This document shows, in pieces, positions 1-11,493 of a DNA stretch of 64,000 bases (position 1 is the first letter of the stretch; each line of letters opens with the position of its first letter). The DNA is taken from contig JAHRBS010000004.1 in the NCBI GenBank assembly GCA_024305745.1, forward strand, positions 5,208,001-5,272,000. Reading direction: 5' to 3'. The notes under the pieces were generated by a model. That model was not told the DNA's origin. It saw only the letters and a list, made by a program, of their open reading frames with translations, and did not search any database. Both the position numbers and the translations under genes were made by a program. This DNA comes from Polyporus tsugae (lineage: Eukaryota; Basidiomycota; Agaricomycetes; Polyporales; Polyporaceae).

Positions 1-2
1 CA

Positions 3-1926
3 TCTGGCTTCACTACAGGCACGGTTCTGTCTCAGGAGGGGGAAGACGGCAAATGGCACCCCATCGCTTTTCACTCCGAGTTGATGAACGATGCTAAACG
101 CAACTACAAGATCTACGACAAGGAAATGCTCGCCATCATTCGTGCCCTGCAGGCCTGGTGTCACTATCTCGAGGGTCTCCCCAGTGTGTTCAAAATCCAG
201 TCGGACCACAAGAACCTCGAGTATTGGCGCACAGCACAGAATCTCACACGCAGGCAGGCACGATGGGCTCTCTATCTGTCACGATTCAACTTTGTCATCT
301 CGCACAAGCCTGGGACGTCTAATGGTAGGGCTAATGCACTGTCAAGACGGCCCGACCACCAGCACGAGGATGCAGATGACAATCTCAGTCAAGTCTTGTT
401 GCAGCCAGAACGATTCCAGGTATTGGCAGCCAAGAGAGGGCACCTATTGGTGGTTCCAGAGAAGGCACTGCTTTGGTGTATCCGCAAGTGTGGAGAACGC
501 GAACAGGAGGTCGTGGAGGCACTCAGTAAGCTGGACAAGCTTGGACCAGCGCGTCTTCAGAATGACTTGGTGGACTGGAACAGTGAGCAAGGCCTGCTAC
601 TGTACCAAGGCAAGGTCTATGTCCCCAAGGACGATGTACTGCGTGCTGAGATTGTACGCATCCACCACGACCTCCCACCCGCTGGACCCCCTGGGCAGTC
701 GAAGACGTTGGAGTTGGTCACACAAAACTACTGGTGGCCGGGCATGGCAAAGTTCATTAAGGATTATGTTGAAACCTGCGACACCCGTCGCCGCGGCAAG
801 GGTTCGCATGCCAAACCGCACGGTCCTCTTCAACCGAACGAAATCCCTGATGGCCCGGGCCAGATTGTGACGTGCGACTTCATCACTGGACTTCCAGAGG
901 TGGATGGGTACAACGCGCTTCAGCTCATCGCTGATCGGCATGGAAAGATGATACATCTTATTCCCTGCACCAAGGAGATCAACGTGGAAGGAGCTGCTGA
1001 CAACTTCATCCGAGAACACTTTCGTCTTCATGGACTGCCGCGGAAGATCATCTCTGATCGTGGGCCCCAGTTCTCAAGCAAACTCTTCCGCGCCATGCTC
1101 AAGGGACTCGGCATAGAAAGTGCAATGTCCACAGCCTACCACCCTCAGATGGATGGGCAATCAGGAACGATGGAACCAGGAGATAGAGGCGTACCTTCGT
1201 ATGTTCTGCTCACGGCGCTGTGATGACTGGGTCAAGTGGCTGCCAATTGCAGAGTTCGCCTTTAACTCGCACCAGCGCTCGTCAATGGGTTACTCGCTAT
1301 TCTACCTCATGTACAGCTACAAACCCCAGTTCCATATTCCGATGTTGCCTATGGCCGATGAACGTCGAGAAGAGTTGTGACAGGTGCGAGAGGATGCAAC
1401 CGCGGCCTTGACTCTGGCAGCTCAGCGGATGAAGGAGTACTATGATTGGTATGTCTGTGACGCCCCAGAGTTCAAGGAAGGCCAGAAGGTGTGGCTCGAC
1501 ACAAGGAACTTCCGTGTTCCTGGAGTCTCTCGGAAACTGGTGGATCAGTACGCTGGCCCGTATCCGGTTGTACGCAGGGTGGGCAATCTAGCTTATGAGC
1601 TTAGACTCCCTAAGGACCTTGTAATCCATCCAGTGTTCCACGTCTCTCTCTTACTTCCACACAAAGAAAGTCGACTCCCCGGTTGTCACCCGGCAGAGCC
1701 AGCGGCAATTGAGGTAGAGGGGGAGGAAGAGTACAAAGTGGAGGAAGTGTTGGAGTCGCGGCGGTATGGGCGGTGGAAGAAACTGCAGTACCTCGTGCAC
1801 TGGAAGGGTTGGGGCCCTGAACACGACAGCTGGGAGGATGCAGTAGACCTTGCAAACGCGCTGCAACTCGTGCAGAAATTTCATTCAATGCATGCAGAGG
1901 CGCCTGGCCCTCTCAAGAAGACTTAG
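3..1926 (+). pseudogene. Ty3/gypsy pol (RNase H, integrase, chromodomain), degenerate
   Basis: The frame is open from the window edge to 1223, shifts near 1165, continues to a TGA at 1378-1380 and then runs to 1926. The first part is a Ty3-type RNase H domain, with the DKEMLAIIRAL block near 120. The acidic residue expected in its first motif is replaced by glycine at about position 9. The integrase follows. Its zinc-binding HHCC region has lost one His (AGPPG where AGHPG is usual) and one Cys (CDTRRR). The catalytic Asp residues in CDFITGLP and ISDRGPQF are present, and the third acidic residue lies in the shifted frame. The last 60 residues form a chromodomain (YLVHWKGWGPEHDSWE), which in chromoviruses steers integration to particular chromatin. 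The stop and frameshift mean only fragments could be made. Confidence 0.9.
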
Positions 1927-1958
1927 TCGTGAAGGCACGACCCTTAGGAGGGGGGTAT

Positions 1959-2345
1959 TGTCATGAATGTTCTATTCGGCGCCTGCCACCAGCGCCTTAG
2001 TTTCCTTTTCCGGACAATCTACTTCTCACGTCGTACTTATTGTTCTCCATTGCATTGCATCTCGTCCTTTGTTCTCTAGCACAATAGCTCCTTATTGTCC
2101 ATCATCGCTATTGTTCCGTTTCCATTGTTCACCCGTGTCCATAGTTACCTATTGTCCCCGGGTTCCCGTTGTCCTCTATATGTATATAAGGACCTGTACT
2201 TTGCTGCCTGGAGACCTCAGTTTTGACCTCTTGTCTCCAGCCCTGACCGTTGAGCCTTGCTCCACTCTCGCTGCACAAGTGCTTGTCGGTGTTCCTGCTC
2301 GTCTTGTACGTATCCCTGATCCTTGCTTGATGCTCAGTCGTAACA
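1959..2345 (+). repeat. 3' LTR of the Ty3/gypsy element
   Basis: The LTR starts TGTCATG directly after the purine tract and ends TAACA, giving the usual TG...CA termini. A TATA-like box (TATATAAG, 2183-2190) could be the LTR promoter. The NOG1 reading frame resumes within two or three bases of its 3' end. The partner LTR is outside the window, so no target-site duplication can be checked. Confidence 0.8.
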
Positions 2346-4281
2346 GGTCAACTCCGTACTGCACGCCATCTCATCAACCACGTCGCCAAGGACTACGTCT
2401 GGCTCCTCAAGTTCGGCGATTCTCTCTACCGATGCAAGCAGCTCAAGCGAGCCACCAGAGGTCGTATAGCCACAATCATGAGGTGGCAGAACAAAGTGCT
2501 TGAGTTCTTGGAGGAGGTCCGCAAACACATCTCCCGTCTCCCCGCCATCGACCCCACCACCCGTACCCTTCTCATATGTGGATACCCCAACGTCGGCAAG
2601 TCGTCTTTCCTCAACAAGGTCACACGCGCGGATGTCGACGTCCAGCCCTACGCATTCACGAGCAAATCGCTCTTCGTCGGCCACCTTGACTACCGTTACA
2701 TGCGCTGGCAGGTCATTGACACCCCTGGTATCCTTGACCACCCCCTCGAGGAGATGAACAATATCGGGATGCAAAGCATCACCGCGCTCATGCACCTCAA
2801 GGCGTGCGTGCTGTACTTCATGGACCTCTCCAAGCAGTACCGATACTCCGTCGAGGCGCAGTGTCAGCTCTTCCAGGCCATCAAGCCCCTCTTCGCAAAC
2901 AAGCCCACCGTCGTCGTCCTCAACAAGGCCGACGTTTCGCGATTCGACGACCTCGCACCTGAGCGCCGCGCAGCCGTCGAGGAGATCATCAACGCAGAGG
3001 GTGTCCGGCACATCCAGGTCTTGTGCTACACCGATGAGGGTGTCGCCATCCTGAAGACGACCGTGTGCGACGCACTCCTCGAGCACCGCGTCGACACCAA
3101 GCTCAAGGGCAACAAGGCCAACGCGATCCTCAACCGTCTCCACGTTGCGCAGCCGAAGCCGCGTGACGACGTACGCGTGCCGTTCATCCTCGACGCGGCC
3201 AAGGGTTGCAAGAAGTTCGACAAGGATGATCCCGACCATCGTCATCTCAAGCGCGACATTGAGGAGGCCGAGGAGGGCGGCGCGGGTGTCCACAACATCA
3301 ACCTCAAGTATACGTCTCTGTAGTTTCGCTGATGTCTTCGCGCGCGACTGACTATGTTACCTGCAGAGCACTACTTGCTCGAGAACAAGGAGTGGAGGAA
3401 CGATACCATCCCCAAGATCATGCACGGCAAGAACATTGCCGACTTCATTGACCCTGACATCCTCGAGAGGCTCGATGCGCTCGAGCGGGAGGAAGAGAAG
3501 CTCGAGGCCGAGGGCTTTTACGATACCGAGTCCGAGATGGTACGATCTTCTGCGGTGATGGCGTGCGTTTGTGTTCGTATACTGACGATGCTGCTCTCTC
3601 AGTATGATCCGGAGGACGAGCGTGAAGCCGTCGCCGCCAAGGCGGGGCACGAGAAGAAGCTCATCTTGCAGAGCACCAATAAGGCAATGAATAACCGCGC
3701 ACGGCCGGCCTGCGGACGTTGTCTGAGCTAACAGAGGGGATGATGAAGGCGGGGCTCGATCCGAGCCGGATCCAGGAGCGCGCGGAGATGCTTCTGAAGG
3801 TCGCGGGGGCAAAGTGGAAACACCAGCGCGAAGAGGATGAGGCACAGATGGACGTGGACAAGGACGCCGAGATGGGCGAAGAGGGCGAGGGCGAGGGCGA
3901 GGGCCAGTGGATAGACGTCGATGGGGAGGAGGCGCCGCGGTTGAAGAAGGTGAAGGCAAACTTGGGCGATGTCGTGAAGGGCGCGAGGCATCCACGGTCG
4001 AATTGCCAACTTGTGGGTATGCGGGACGATGCGGTGAGTACATCGTTGGTCACCTTGACATGCAGTTGGTCTTACCGGCCACCCGTCCATAGCAAGCATC
4101 AAAAGCAATCAAGTTGCGGAATCTCGGACAGAGAGAACGCAACATGCAGGCACACGCGGGCGAGAGCGATCGCGCTATCAAGACCAAAATGGTAAGCAAT
4201 GTCCTCCGGATCATCTTTACTACGTAGCCAAAACATCTTTTCTCTGGAAAGCGGAAGATGGGAAAGACGGATCGTCGGTGA
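2346..4281 (+). pseudogene. NOG1: NOG1 (nucleolar GTP-binding protein 1), truncated and decayed
   Basis: Nog1 is an essential nucleolar GTPase of 60S ribosome assembly. The relic begins inside the N-terminal helical domain (QLRTARHLI) and carries the whole G domain: P-loop GYPNVGKSS near 2580, DTPG near 2720 and NKAD near 2921. It then has the conserved C-terminal tail ending KHLFSGKRKMGKTDRR before TGA at 4279-4281. Introns are seen at 3540-3602, 4034-4092 and 4192-4227. Three faults show that it is dead. About 170 N-terminal residues are replaced by an LTR. The intron after NINLK (about 3308-3366) has no donor/acceptor pair that keeps frame. A frameshift lies near 3705. Because Nog1 is essential, another intact copy probably exists elsewhere (inference). 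The 3' end converges on the TRS65 relic. Confidence 0.9.
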
Positions 4282-4439
4282 TCCAGCGGTCCCTTACATA
4301 TACTCTCGGTTCTTTCGCAATGCTGTACTTTCATGTTGTATTTACGATTTGTTACGACGTGTTTCTTCACCACAAATCCTTCCAATGTGTGCATATGAAT
4401 TACAGCATAACAGATGTAGCACACTGCTACAGTGTCTTT

Positions 4440-7400
4440 ACATTCTGGTTCATGCACAATGATATCGATAACAGACCTAGGGGGGCCAAAGCGTTGAACA
4501 AGTTGGTTTGATTGAAATAAGGGAATGACAGCGTACCTGAGATTCATGGTGACGCTGCTCTGAATGTCCGTCAGAGTCAGCGTGTCGATCAAGTGGACGC
4601 CTGGCGCGAGTGCCAAGAAGTCCATTCGAACAGATTGGCATATCGATGGTAAGCGGCCTGCACACCGTCGTCAAGCTACTGCTACTCCCAAGATTTATAA
4701 AGATTACAGTACTTAAGACGTACCCGATATGAATGCAGTTCCCCAGCGGGATGATTCCCGGCGGTGGAGCGTCCTTCAGGCCGCCGTCCCCCTTTTCCTC
4801 CGCCTTCCGCTGTCGCCTCCGCTCCTCCGGGTAGCTCACCTCAAACCGCCGCGTCCATGACAACTGGTTGAAGACGAAGATGTCGAGCGTAAACTGGTCG
4901 AGCGGGTACAGCTCGCCCGCATGCGACTTGCCATGCCCCATCTTTCCTGTGTGATTCAGAGGTGACGGAGGCCGGCGGAGACGACGATTCGCCGCCACTG
5001 TCGTTCGCGGCGGCCTCACCGATCTGCTGCAGCGGCTTCATTGCTAGGCCGCTGAAGCCGCTAACGGTAGGCCCTGGGGTCTACGGGATGTTCCCTCCGC
5101 GCTCTCTGTGGATCTCGATGCTTGGGCCGACGGCGCCGGGACCGGATTGCTGCGCGATGTGTGTTGACCGAAAGGGAGTGGGTGGTACAGGTGTGGGCAA
5201 GCCTGGATAAGCGGGATATGCGAGTGTACACGAAGGTGCGGGGTCGAGGACTTCGTTGATGGTGCTTGCGCTGTCGGATGACGAGTATGCATCACCAGCC
5301 AATGGGTTGGTTGGAGGGAGAGGCGGGCTAGTCAACGGGGCATAGGTCGTGGGCGAACACGGGAAGTTCGTTTGGAAGAAAACAGAGGGTGGGATGTACG
5401 AGGCACGGTTGGGGATGCTGAGCGTCTGTCCCGGAGCGACCGCCGGCTGATGTAGGGCTGGAGTTGGGAGGGGCGGGAGGTTGGTTATGGGGATTGAGCA
5501 CGGAGGTTGAGCTCTGGTAGTTCATAGGCGACTTGGGCATGCGAGCGTAATCTCCGATGGGCGTAGCACTCATATGTCGCTCGCTGCCTGCTATCGCAGT
5601 GAGAGGAGCGACGTGCGTGGTAGACAGAGGAGTAAGTGCCCTCTGCGGTGGAGTGAGAGGAGTGGTTGGAAATGGGGAAGCGGGCGTCGGAAGAACAAAG
5701 TACTGCAGAGGTCCCTCCACCTCATCCTCGGCGTCGCGCGACTCGCATGTTTGTTTCGCTACGCTGTTGGGCTCAAACGGCCGCACGATAAGATAGATCG
5801 CAACTGCTCTCTGAAGCTCCTCTGCAGGGCCATTCCTCTTGTCGCTGTCTGGTCTCGCCAGGGAGAACTGTTCCACCTTCGGGCCCCGGAGGAAAGAGAC
5901 TGCGTAGAGGAGATTTATCTGCTCGCGTGGACCTACTTGCAACGGGAAGACGTCCGGACCATGTCCGCCCTATCCAATGAAGGAAGCGCGTGGGCCGGAG
6001 CCGCTGATGGCAATGTCGACATGATCCACTTTGATATGGTGGGATCCAGGAGACGATCCCGCGAAGAGGTTCTCAACTTCCACGCTTAACACGACGGTCT
6101 TCGTTGCCAGCTTCCCTTTGTTCCCGCTCTTCGAGGATATCATCATCCAGGTCTGACTCCGAATCCGAGACATCAGAATCGACGTCATTGAGGCGTCGTG
6201 GTCGCTGCGTTTTGCCATTCGAAATGTCCTGCAGAAGGAGGAAGTATGGGACGAAGACGGTGCGCATACGGACTCGAAAGCCCATGCACGTCTTCAACGT
6301 ATTCCGGAAAGATCTTCGAAGTGTCGCCGCCTTGGGGAGACTACTGAGGCTACCCCCCGCAGGCAGGGACGTGACGCCGGCAGATTATGGACCAGGGGTC
6401 TCCGCGGACAACAAGTTGGGGGCAGGAGGAAGGGAGAATGCGCGTTGGCGCACGGTAGTGCCTAGACGTGTAGTAGGAAGGAGGAGGTGTTTTGGGGGAT
6501 CAGTGAACGTCGGCCCTGGAATGGCTCGTGAGCGACATTGCTGGTATGAGGTAGGAAGTGAAGATGAGGGTCACCTGTCGCGAGACCCTCGAGAAGATTG
6601 ACCTCCTACAACCCGGAGACGAGTTCCTCATCATCGCTCTGCAGCGAGTCGCGGTCCACGCCATTCTCCTTGACAGGAGAGGTCACGGGCTCAAGTTTCA
6701 GTTCTCCGGCAGCATCTATGAGAGCGGCAAGGATCTTCCTGGGAGACGTGACGGCTAACAGCTTGTTTCGAAGGGTGGTGGAAACCGTGATGCACAAAAG
6801 GAAGTCAGGTACCTTGGTGATCATGAAAACTAGTAAGAGCTTTAGGATTCATCGCCAATTGAGGAACCCAACCACTTACGAACTAGGATTGTCATCTTAT
6901 AGATGGCAACCCAGGACCGGTCGTTCACATCCCATAAGAGCATGAACGCTTCCTTGTCGCGGTTGTCCGACTCGCCCCAGACGGCAGAGACTAGAGGTGT
7001 ACCTTGGAACTGTACGTACTTCAAGTCGGACTGTGCGGAAGAAGGAATAGGATGGGGGGTATGAGGAGGGAATATTGAAGGTGAACCACCGAGGAGGGTG
7101 TCTGGCCTGCTGCGCTGCATGGAGCTATTTCGGGGTAGGGCGGTGGAGAAGCGTGAACTGGGGGTTGGATCCGATGCAGTAGCAGAGGGAGAGATGTAGG
7201 AGGTTTGATAGGATATCTGTAGATGGGCGAGGTACGAGAGGAGGTGTGTGGGAGGTTGAGGAATCGGGTCGGAATGGAGACCTTCGTCGGACTCGAGCGC
7301 GGGGAAGTGAATGGTGAGGAAGAAGTCCAAGTTTTCGTCCAATATTAGATGGTCAGTGTTACCAGCTCTGCGGTATGACGACGACGGGCACACACCAAAG

Positions 7401-7552
7401 AAAGCCATTTTCCAGTCTCCCATGTATCCTCGGCTACGAGCTATCCATTCCGATGCTTTCTCATTGGTGTACCCCGATGGGAACTCGAGAGATGGAGGGG
7501 GTGCTATGATGTTAAGCATGCTGGATTCGAATAGTTCTTCATAGCTAGACAT
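4440..7552 (-). pseudogene. TRS65-like TRAPPII trafficking subunit, decayed
   Basis: Conceptual translation on the minus strand matches my knowledge of fungal Trs65, a TRAPPII subunit acting in Golgi and cell-wall traffic. The N-terminus (MSSYEELFES at 7552) is followed by YLAHLQISY, FPPHTPHP and VQFQGTPLVSAVWGE. Then come the beta-rich central segments (ITVSTTLRNKLLAVTS, RVRMRTVFVPYFLL, EQINLLYAVSFLRG). The C-terminal block (LDQFTLDIFVFNQLSWTRRF, then FLALAPGVHLIDTLTLTD) ends near 4443. Introns at about 4643-4723 and 4487-4540 still have splice signals. At least four frameshifts or stops break the frame, for example near 6890, 6070-6110, 5330 and 4650. The expected stop after HEPE is also lost. 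It is tail to tail with NOG1 and head to head with RNase H1. Confidence 0.8.
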
Positions 7553-8489
7553 CAGTTTTATGGCGCTGTCCAGGCGGGAGGAGATAGAAGCAAGAGGCAA
7601 GTCCGAGTCGTGGGCAACGGCGAGCGACTCATCCCACGACACCTGCAAGCGGCCACTTGAAGCTTGAAGCCTCTCTCCGGGCTCCCTCTCCTCTGTCCCG
7701 ACTCCTGCGACGGCAGCCGTGCTCGATCCTCGACTCCCTAGTCTTCCTTCGTCGCAAGTTTCACCTGGCTTACGGTCGTCTGCGCTGTTTCGGAAGTGCG
7801 ACCTCTGCGGTCGGATACCAAACACTGGCTGTCTCTGGGTTCATAAAACATTCTCGTCTCGGGGTCTACACTCGACGCTCGCCGTCCTTGCGCTTCAGAG
7901 CTTCGCCCGTCTCGTATTTCCCTCTGCCATTCGCACCGCAGTCCTGTTCTCATCCTACGTCTGCGCGCCCCCTAATGCTACCAAGCCCGGGTTCTATGCT
8001 GTCGCTAGAGGTCGTGTCCCTGGAATCTACACGACCTGGTGTGTTCGTCTCGCCGTGCATCCTGTCGCATAAGGAATTTACTTCAACTGCAGGGATGAGT
8101 CTCCAAAGCAGATCACCAGTTTCACTGCAAACAAGCACCAGAAGTTCTCCACCGTCCTGGAAGCGAAGACGTACCTATCCCAACATGGCGTAGGCACAAG
8201 TAATGAAATCTCCACCTTTTCTGGCCCGTCGGCGACCTCTTCTGCACCCCCTTCAAATCCGACTAATCAACAGCATGGTGCAAAGCCGTACTCAAGACCC
8301 ACAGTCACTGCCAACGCAGAAGCCCGGGCGAGTGGTTCCAAATTGTCGAGGTGGGCAGCTTTGACCACCGAGGTCATTGAGGACGAATCCGGTTGGGATG
8401 TCGTGTATTTGGACGGTGCCTGCAAGGGGAACGGGAAGCTAGGCTCGGTTGCAGGGATCGGTGTCTGATGCGACCAAGTCATTACATGT

Positions 8490-9190
8490 ATTACAGCTAA
8501 TCCCGAAATGGATGAGACTGACCATTTTTTGCCTGTCAAAACTGACGTCAGGGTATCTTCCAACCTATCTTCCGAACTAGACGCCCCTCCCCTCTACTTA
8601 ACTTCGAAGACAAGTACCACGACTTACAACATAGCAGCCATAGCCTGAAGAATTGTTCAGGTCGGTAGCTAAACTTACCCTGACACAAGTGCGAGGTGCT
8701 CAAGAGTTCCAGTCAAACCACAAGACAAGTGCAAGGAGTCGTGCGAGCCGGGGCGCCTCGTCGTACCACCGCGACTGAACGTTACGGTGCAATACTCTCG
8801 GTACCGTACTGAAATGTGATAGTAGGAGACAGCTGCATTGCGCCGTGCGGCCTTGTAGCTCTACTCGTCATTGTAGTTTACGCAGCGCCTCATTATCCAT
8901 CGTATCTTCCCGTGGTGATGGGCCGTGTGCGAGTGCGCGCCAGCTAAGTACTTGCTGTACAAGTTGGCATCGCTCGCGCGGACCTCGCGTCAGCCTCGCG
9001 CTGAGGGGGGACTCCTCAAATTGAGGAATATCGCGCACAGTGTCTACGGTCACCTTGGGTGGGCGTCTAAGCGCTTCGAAGGTAGCTGGGAATATTGGTC
9101 GGAAGGTTCGACAGGTGCCAGAGGCGTGAAGAAAAAGATCGGCCGTCTCATCCATTTCGGGATCTGCTGTAATTTGCCACCACATAGACC
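8490..9190. repeat. Imperfect inverted repeat inside the RNase H1 relic
   Basis: The segment ATCCCGAAATGGATGAGAC at about 8500-8520 recurs in reverse orientation at about 9145-9170, with weaker similarity on both sides. The 600-700 bp between the arms matches no part of RNase H1 that I can recognise, and it replaces the middle of the catalytic domain. It could be a small inserted element or an inverted duplication. Evidence is by eye only. Confidence 0.35.
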
Positions 9191-9660
9191 CACAAGTGCA
9201 CAACCAGCTACACAAACATCGCCGAAGGATGCCCGGGAGGGCAGACGAATAATCACGCTGAGTTGTTCGCATGACACTGACCTCAGTGCTATTCTTCCCC
9301 AGGTTTCCGCGAGTGGATGCCGAAGTGGCTCAGAAGCATCGCATCAAACGGAAAACCTGTCAAGAACGTGCCCCTCATTCGATATCTGTCTGCGCTTCTT
9401 GAGCGCGCTCACGAACGCCAAAAGGTACGACCCACACATTATCACTTGTTCCTCGTCCTGACTACATGCATTCCGACTAGATCCAATATGTGAAGGGGCA
9501 TGCCAGCGAGGAAGGGAACGAGAGTGCCGACTATCAGGCGAATTGCCTGAACGTGACTGGGATGCGCTCATCGCGACTCTTGGGGACGTCAGCGAAGACG
9601 TACATGTGACATTTCAACAGGTCTCATAATGCTGAATGCATGACGTTTTGGCTTGCAGCG

Positions 9661-11493
9661 CCTGAAGGAACCTCTTTTTTTTTTTTTTTTTTTTTTTTAA
9701 TAATCTCAGGATGTCAGCAGTACTGTAATACATGAGGAGCTTATGTAACTACAGCAGCGCGTCTCCCGGTATCCTACGTTTGGTTGACGCGATGTGCTTG
9801 TGCACAGGTAGGACCACGGCTGAAGGCCAGGAGTGGTAGGGAGGGCCAGTTGGTAATTTTCCGTCTTACCACCGGCCCGACGATCGTGTTTCCAGAGGAG
9901 GAGCCTCCGTGTCAGACGTGGGGCCCGCCAGCTCATCCGCCTGGGCTACGTCTATAGCAGGTGTCTGCAGGTGGGGACGATTTCTCTTCGTTCTACCCAC
10001 TGTGGACCCGCGCGTGCGATGGTGAACCTGCGTGAGGGGGCGCAGGTATTGGTCGATATGGACAATCAGCGCGCTGCGCTCCATCGGTGGGAGCGTGCAG
10101 GGCGTGGTGTCCGTGTGATTTGTGTCGACGATCGACGCGCTGCGATCCAATGGAGGACGCATGCAGGGCGTGACATCTGCGGAGGGAGGGCTGCATGCCG
10201 CGGCGCCAGGCCGCAGCATGCAGGGAGGGACGTGGGGGAACACCGCCAACGGCGGTGGTTTATCAGGGTCGAGCGCGACCAGCCACTCAGGGAGCTGGCA
10301 GCCAATCGCGCGGTCAGGTGGTGGGCCTTCCGGGTGCGCAACTGGGGCGCAGCGCCGGCGGCGGTGTGCGCGAACTCGGCCTTTGCGTGTGCAAGGAGCG
10401 AGTGTGTGATAGTACTGTCGAACCACGAAGTCACCGTGGAACGGGTCTGTGAAGGAGACGATTCTGTACGCGTAGCGTCCAGAATCAAGGTCGTGCGGAA
10501 CTGCGGCACGAAGCCAGTGTTCCGTGAGCCAGCGAGGCGGGCTGAGGTCAGCGTGGGCGCTCGGCCACAGTCGCCAGCTGTTGGGGACGTTCCGGGGATC
10601 GTTGCCATCAGCAGCCACTACCTCATCGAAGAGGCGTGCGTTCCATTGGGCGATCAACAGGATACGTCTGTATGCGTGGCCGGTACTGAACCGCTCCCAA
10701 AAGGGGGTCCAGATGGCCCGGTTTGAATCAGCGGGGAGATAGACTTCGTCCCGCGGGTGTGTTTTGGACAGCGACCCGGCCGCGATCAGGCTAGCGCCGA
10801 CTGCGATTACGTTGGGTATTTCGCACGGGTCGTGTGTGTGTCCGTTCTCCTCAAGCTCGGAGATGTATCGGAGATAAGCGCTAGCGCCCTGGAAGTGTAC
10901 CAGGACGTTCTCGCTTATTTCTGTGTGTGTGTTATAAATTGCCATGAGGACAGGGACCTCGGCAAAGAGTGAAGGGGGGAGATGGAACGCGCTCCTCGCA
11001 GGAACGAACGTGCCCTCCTCGCTTATGATCGCATCGATGAGTGCGATTAACGCTTGTGTGTCGTCGACCTCCTGGCACACACATTCCCCAAGGGCGGGGA
11101 TTTCGTGCCATTCGTCAACTGGGATGATGAGTGCGATTTTCGCGAACGTCGTGATTTGTGCCCGAGAGCGGGGCCGATATGGCAGTCCGCCCTCTAGGGG
11201 GTAGTGCGTGAAGGTCGACATTGCCACATCGAGTGGCATGTCGGCCGGTATGTGTGTGGGGGGTAGGTACAAGGGGGGCGCGCTGCGCGTGTGGTGCGCA
11301 CCGCTTGACCCCCCGGTCCCCGCCCGGGTAGTACTTGGGTGCATGTTTGGTCTCCCTGGGACCAGGAATTGGAAGGGGTGTAGGACCCCCGGTGTGCTGT
11401 ACTCGCTACGTGGGTATGGGCAGCGTAAACAATGGAGGCGCCCACCAGATGGTGGTGGTACGAGGGAGAGAAGGGATGGCCTGAAGGAACCTC
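9661..11493 (-). mobile_element. Retroposed sequence with poly(A) tail and 14-bp target-site duplication
   Basis: CCTGAAGGAACCTC occurs at 9661-9674 and again at 11480-11493. Directly inside the left copy is a run of 24 T (9675-9698), which is a poly(A) tail read on the minus strand. The inserted 1805 bp hold one long minus-strand ORF with a short leader and trailer. Long direct flanking repeats plus a terminal poly(A) are the mark of LINE-machinery reverse transcription, giving a retrocopy of an mRNA or a non-autonomous LINE-like element. Joining the flanks restores the RNase H1 last exon, so the insertion point is certain. No reverse transcriptase is encoded inside. Confidence 0.88.
9866..11344 (-). 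CDS. Hypothetical 492-residue protein inside the retroposed sequence
   Basis: This open frame fills most of the retroposed insert and has no obvious intron, as expected of a retrocopy. I recognise no domain. The first 280 residues are rich in aromatic and aliphatic residues and look globular. The C-terminal third is rich in Pro, Cys and Arg and holds two imperfect copies of a roughly 20-residue unit (TPCMRPPLDRSASIV and TPCTLPPMERSALIV), encoded by a near-duplicated segment of about 66 bp around 10040-10180. The start (MHPSTTRAG) is the first ATG of the frame. The undamaged frame suggests either a recent event or continuing selection. It could instead be the coding part of an uncharacterised non-LTR element. 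Confidence 0.55.
   Translation of the reverse strand: MHPSTTRAGTGGSSGAHHTRSAPPLYLPPTHIPADMPLDVAMSTFTHYPLEGGLPYRPRSRAQITTFAKIALIIPVDEWHEIPALGECVCQEVDDTQALIALIDAIISEEGTFVPARSAFHLPPSLFAEVPVLMAIYNTHTEISENVLVHFQGASAYLRYISELEENGHTHDPCEIPNVIAVGASLIAAGSLSKTHPRDEVYLPADSNRAIWTPFWERFSTGHAYRRILLIAQWNARLFDEVVAADGNDPRNVPNSWRLWPSAHADLSPPRWLTEHWLRAAVPHDLDSGRYAYRIVSFTDPFHGDFVVRQYYHTLAPCTRKGRVRAHRRRRCAPVAHPEGPPPDRAIGCQLPEWLVALDPDKPPPLAVFPHVPPCMLRPGAAACSPPSADVTPCMRPPLDRSASIVDTNHTDTTPCTLPPMERSALIVHIDQYLRPLTQVHHRTRGSTVGRTKRNRPHLQTPAIDVAQADELAGPTSDTEAPPLETRSSGRW

Larger units (their letters stand above)
1..2345 (+). mobile_element. Ty3/gypsy chromodomain retrotransposon, 3' part
   Basis: The window opens inside the pol gene of an LTR retrotransposon. 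In order it shows the end of reverse transcriptase/RNase H, an integrase, a C-terminal chromodomain, a polypurine tract (1946-1955) and a 3' LTR (1959-2345). This domain order is that of a chromovirus of the Ty3/gypsy group. The 5' LTR, gag and most of reverse transcriptase lie outside the window. The LTR ends directly against the interior of a NOG1 gene, so the element appears to have landed in it. Whether the missing 5' part of NOG1 lies beyond the far LTR cannot be seen. The coding region has a frameshift, a stop codon and lost metal-binding residues, so this copy cannot move by itself. Confidence 0.92.

Noticed and set aside
2334..3293. A 319-codon minus-strand frame antisense to NOG1
   Set aside because: It is the reverse shadow of the strongly biased NOG1 coding sequence and shows no motif of its own.
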